From the NCBI GenBank assembly GCA_900323505.1, contig OOIN01000010.1, positions 310,001 through 374,000 of the forward strand: DNA of 64,000 nucleotides, in the 5' to 3' direction. A model generated the notes under the pieces. That model was not told the origin of the DNA. It was given only the letters and a program-made list of their open reading frames with translations, and ran no database searches. Of the stretch, positions 62,263 through 64,000 are shown piece by piece (the first letter of the stretch is position 1; each line of letters opens with the position of its first letter). Source of the stretch: Ustilago trichophora (Eukaryota > Basidiomycota > Ustilaginomycetes > Ustilaginales > Ustilaginaceae). A program made the position numbers and the translations under genes.

Positions 62263-64000
62263 TTAATCAACATCCATCTCACCAGGACCATCGTTGTTAT
62301 CGGCTTGAGCATTCGAAGGTTCGTCCTTCTTTTCATCCTTGGTAGGGGTAGGAGTCTGGGTAGTGTCTACGCGAGGTTTGACCTTGCTCATACTGTTTGT
62401 TATGAAAATATCAAAAGGTTGAGAGGGGATTGTGTGTATGTGTTAGTAAAAAAAAAAAATTGTTCCGATTTGTTTTCTTTCAAGTTGGATCAAGGTCAGG
62501 AGTGGTAGTAGTGATTCGTGGACGTTGATATTGACGAGCCCTACTACCACCACCACCACCACCACCAACATCACCACTGCTGTGAGGAAGGGAGCAACTA
62601 GAGCTGGCAGAAGGGGTGTCGGATCTCTGCCTAATGCGGTCCGAGATGAGAGGTGTAGTGCCAAAAGGGACAGAGTCGATGCTCCTATTCTGAGCTTCAT
62701 CTTCCTCTTCAGTATCGCCAGGTAGACCACTGTCGTCGGAAAGCTCAGAGGGCAATTCGAGCACCGATGGTGGAGATACGCCTGACAAACTTAGTATCCC
62801 TTCATCGCTAGGCTGGTTTTCCATCGCAAAAGTACCAGATGCAATTAAACTAGGAGCCAAGCGTGCGCGACTGGTACTTTTACTGCTTCTACCGCTGCTG
62901 CTGCTGCTGCTGCTGTTGTTGTTGTCGGCGGTGTCTGCAGGTGTACCCGTGGTGGTGGTGGTGGTGGTGGTGGTGGTGGTGGTGGGATGGGACGTTGTCG
63001 GAGTAGGAACAAAACTGGGCGAAATTCGGGGCTTAACAGATACGTACATTGGGTGGCAGAAGTAAATCACCTCGTCCTTCTTCTTGAGCATGTCAGCAGA
63101 CAGAATCTTGGGGTCGGCGTTCTTAGGCTGTTCGGACTGCTTGTAAAGACCGTCGTCGAGCCACTTGGCAACGGTGGCGCACTTCTCGATGACTTTTTGC
63201 TTGTCATCCTCCGAGATGTGGCTGTACTGCTCGTCACCTCCCTGAGCCATCTCCATGTACTTGTTGAGGGCCTCACGCAGAGCCGAAGCGGCCTTGGGGC
63301 GTTCCTGGAACTCCTTTTCGCGGAACTGGATAGGGCCACCGATCTTCTGAAGCGACTCGATGCGCTCGACGTAGGCCGACTTGGTGGCATCCTCACCTTC
63401 TTCAGAGTAGAGCCACTCTTCCTGGGCGTTGAGGGCGGAAAGGTACTTCTCCTTCTCCTCGGCGGTGACAAAGAGCTTGAGACGGTCGTCGAGCTTGGAT
63501 CGCTGGTCGTAGATCATCTCCTCGAGAGCGTTCTTGCGGTCCTCGGTGTCAATGACAAGCTTGTCGTTCGAGTAGAGCTGACCCTCGATCTCCTTCATCT
63601 CGGCGACGAGGCTGGCGTCCTTGCCGCCGGTGAAGCCAGAGACAATGGTGAGGTCAGCCTTGCGCTGGAGCTTCTTGACCTTGCGGATCTCGGTCTTGGG
63701 AGCGGCTTCCTTGTCGCCGTCGGTCTCCATGGCAGCCGGATCGGTGACAGGAACCTCCTCCTCCTTCTCGACCTCCTCGACGGTGTAGGCCGACTCAAAG
63801 TTGAGAACACCGTGGAGATTGAGACGAGCCTTGACCTTGACGATCGAGTGGTCGCCTTCGGCGTTGGGGGTAACACCCTTGATGGAGAACTTGCCGATCC
63901 AAGGGTTGATGCCCTCGGGGATTTGGTCGGGCGAGGCGTAGTGGGCCTCGAGGTCAAAGTTGTCCTTGCGGTAGAAGGTGAGAATCTTGGTGGAAGGGAT
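62263..64000 (-). CDS. SSE1: Hsp110-family chaperone, Sse1-like (3' part, start beyond window)
   Basis: Nucleotide-exchange factor and holdase for cytosolic Hsp70. Two exons lie in the window: 64000-63048 and 62392-62263. The visible part opens in the substrate-binding domain (PSTKILTFYRKDNFDLEAHY, VKVKARLNLHGVLNFESAY) after which the frame runs through the acidic loop (VEEVEKEEEVPVTDPAAMET) and the C-terminal helical lid (LSALNAQEEWLYSEEGEDAT, EVIYFCHP). The splice joins CHP to IMSKVKPRVDTTQTPTPTKD and the final DGPGEMDVD, matching the acidic ends of fungal Sse proteins. The intron (63047-62393) is 655 nt, far longer than the other introns here, and stays open in frame for most of its length. 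The nucleotide-binding domain is outside the window. Confidence 0.94.
62950..62985. repeat. GGT trinucleotide repeat inside the Hsp110 intron
   Basis: About ten GGT/GTG repeats; read on the minus strand in the continuing frame they give a poly-Thr run. A CTG/TTG repeat beside it (62895-62925) gives Ser and Asn runs. Confidence 0.85.

Overview
The window reads as nuclear DNA of a smut-type basidiomycete (Ustilaginaceae-like: Ustilago, Sporisorium, Moesziomyces and relatives). The genes are eukaryotic with few short GT-AG introns, coding GC is moderately high, homopolymeric Ser/Thr/Ala/Gly/Asp runs are common, and the protein set is fungal (lanosterol synthase, Vma16, Vps45, fungal Zn2Cys6 regulator, Ure2-type GST, Sse1-type Hsp110). 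The lineage is inferred from protein character only; no species is claimed.

Layout. 1-6 kb: tail of an unknown gene, a vacuolar-type amino-acid transporter (-), and the eIF2B gamma subunit (+) divergent from it. 6-9.1 kb: no gene, but a nest of foldback (MITE-like) repeats and short GGCCCATTAATGGGYC-type palindromes. 9.1-14 kb: VPS45 (-), dynactin p25 (+), a HAD phosphatase (+). 15.9-21 kb: Zn2Cys6 regulator (+) and a DMT/EamA transporter (-), with another foldback repeat between their 3' ends. 22-23.4 kb: SEC13 (+). 23.4-32.4 kb: about 9 kb without a recognisable gene, ending in a probable long leader. 32.4-37.4 kb: a large CH-kinase-C1-CaaX protein kinase (+). 38.2-39.3 kb: a single-pass membrane protein (-). 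39.3-42.75 kb: gene-free. 42.75-45.85 kb: SUA5 and a GST (+, +), both with a probable mitochondrial presequence plus an internal start. 46.1-50.6 kb: KISH/TMEM167 (-), ERG7 (+), a small RGG protein (-). 51.1-57.3 kb: a DUF155/RMD8-type protein (+), a 5S rRNA gene (+), DUS3 (+). 57.9-64 kb: VMA16 (+), mitochondrial bL34m (-), PRO2 (+), and the 3' part of an SSE1-type Hsp110 (-), cut by the window edge.

Most genes are housekeeping: secretory and endosomal traffic (SEC13, KISH, VPS45, dynactin p25, VMA16), translation and tRNA modification (eIF2B gamma, SUA5, DUS3, 5S rRNA, bL34m), sterol and proline synthesis (ERG7, PRO2), chaperone (SSE1). Nothing suggests a dedicated gene cluster. The unusual material lies in non-coding and gene-structure features: the foldback repeat family, an intergenic TGTACTGTACAGTACA-like motif that recurs across the window, a 5-nt micro-exon in ERG7, a start-codon-only exon in KISH, a 655-nt SSE1 intron that is open in frame, and the architecture of the large kinase. 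Exon joins were worked out by hand from splice signals, reading frame and family resemblance; all multi-exon totals close on whole codons.
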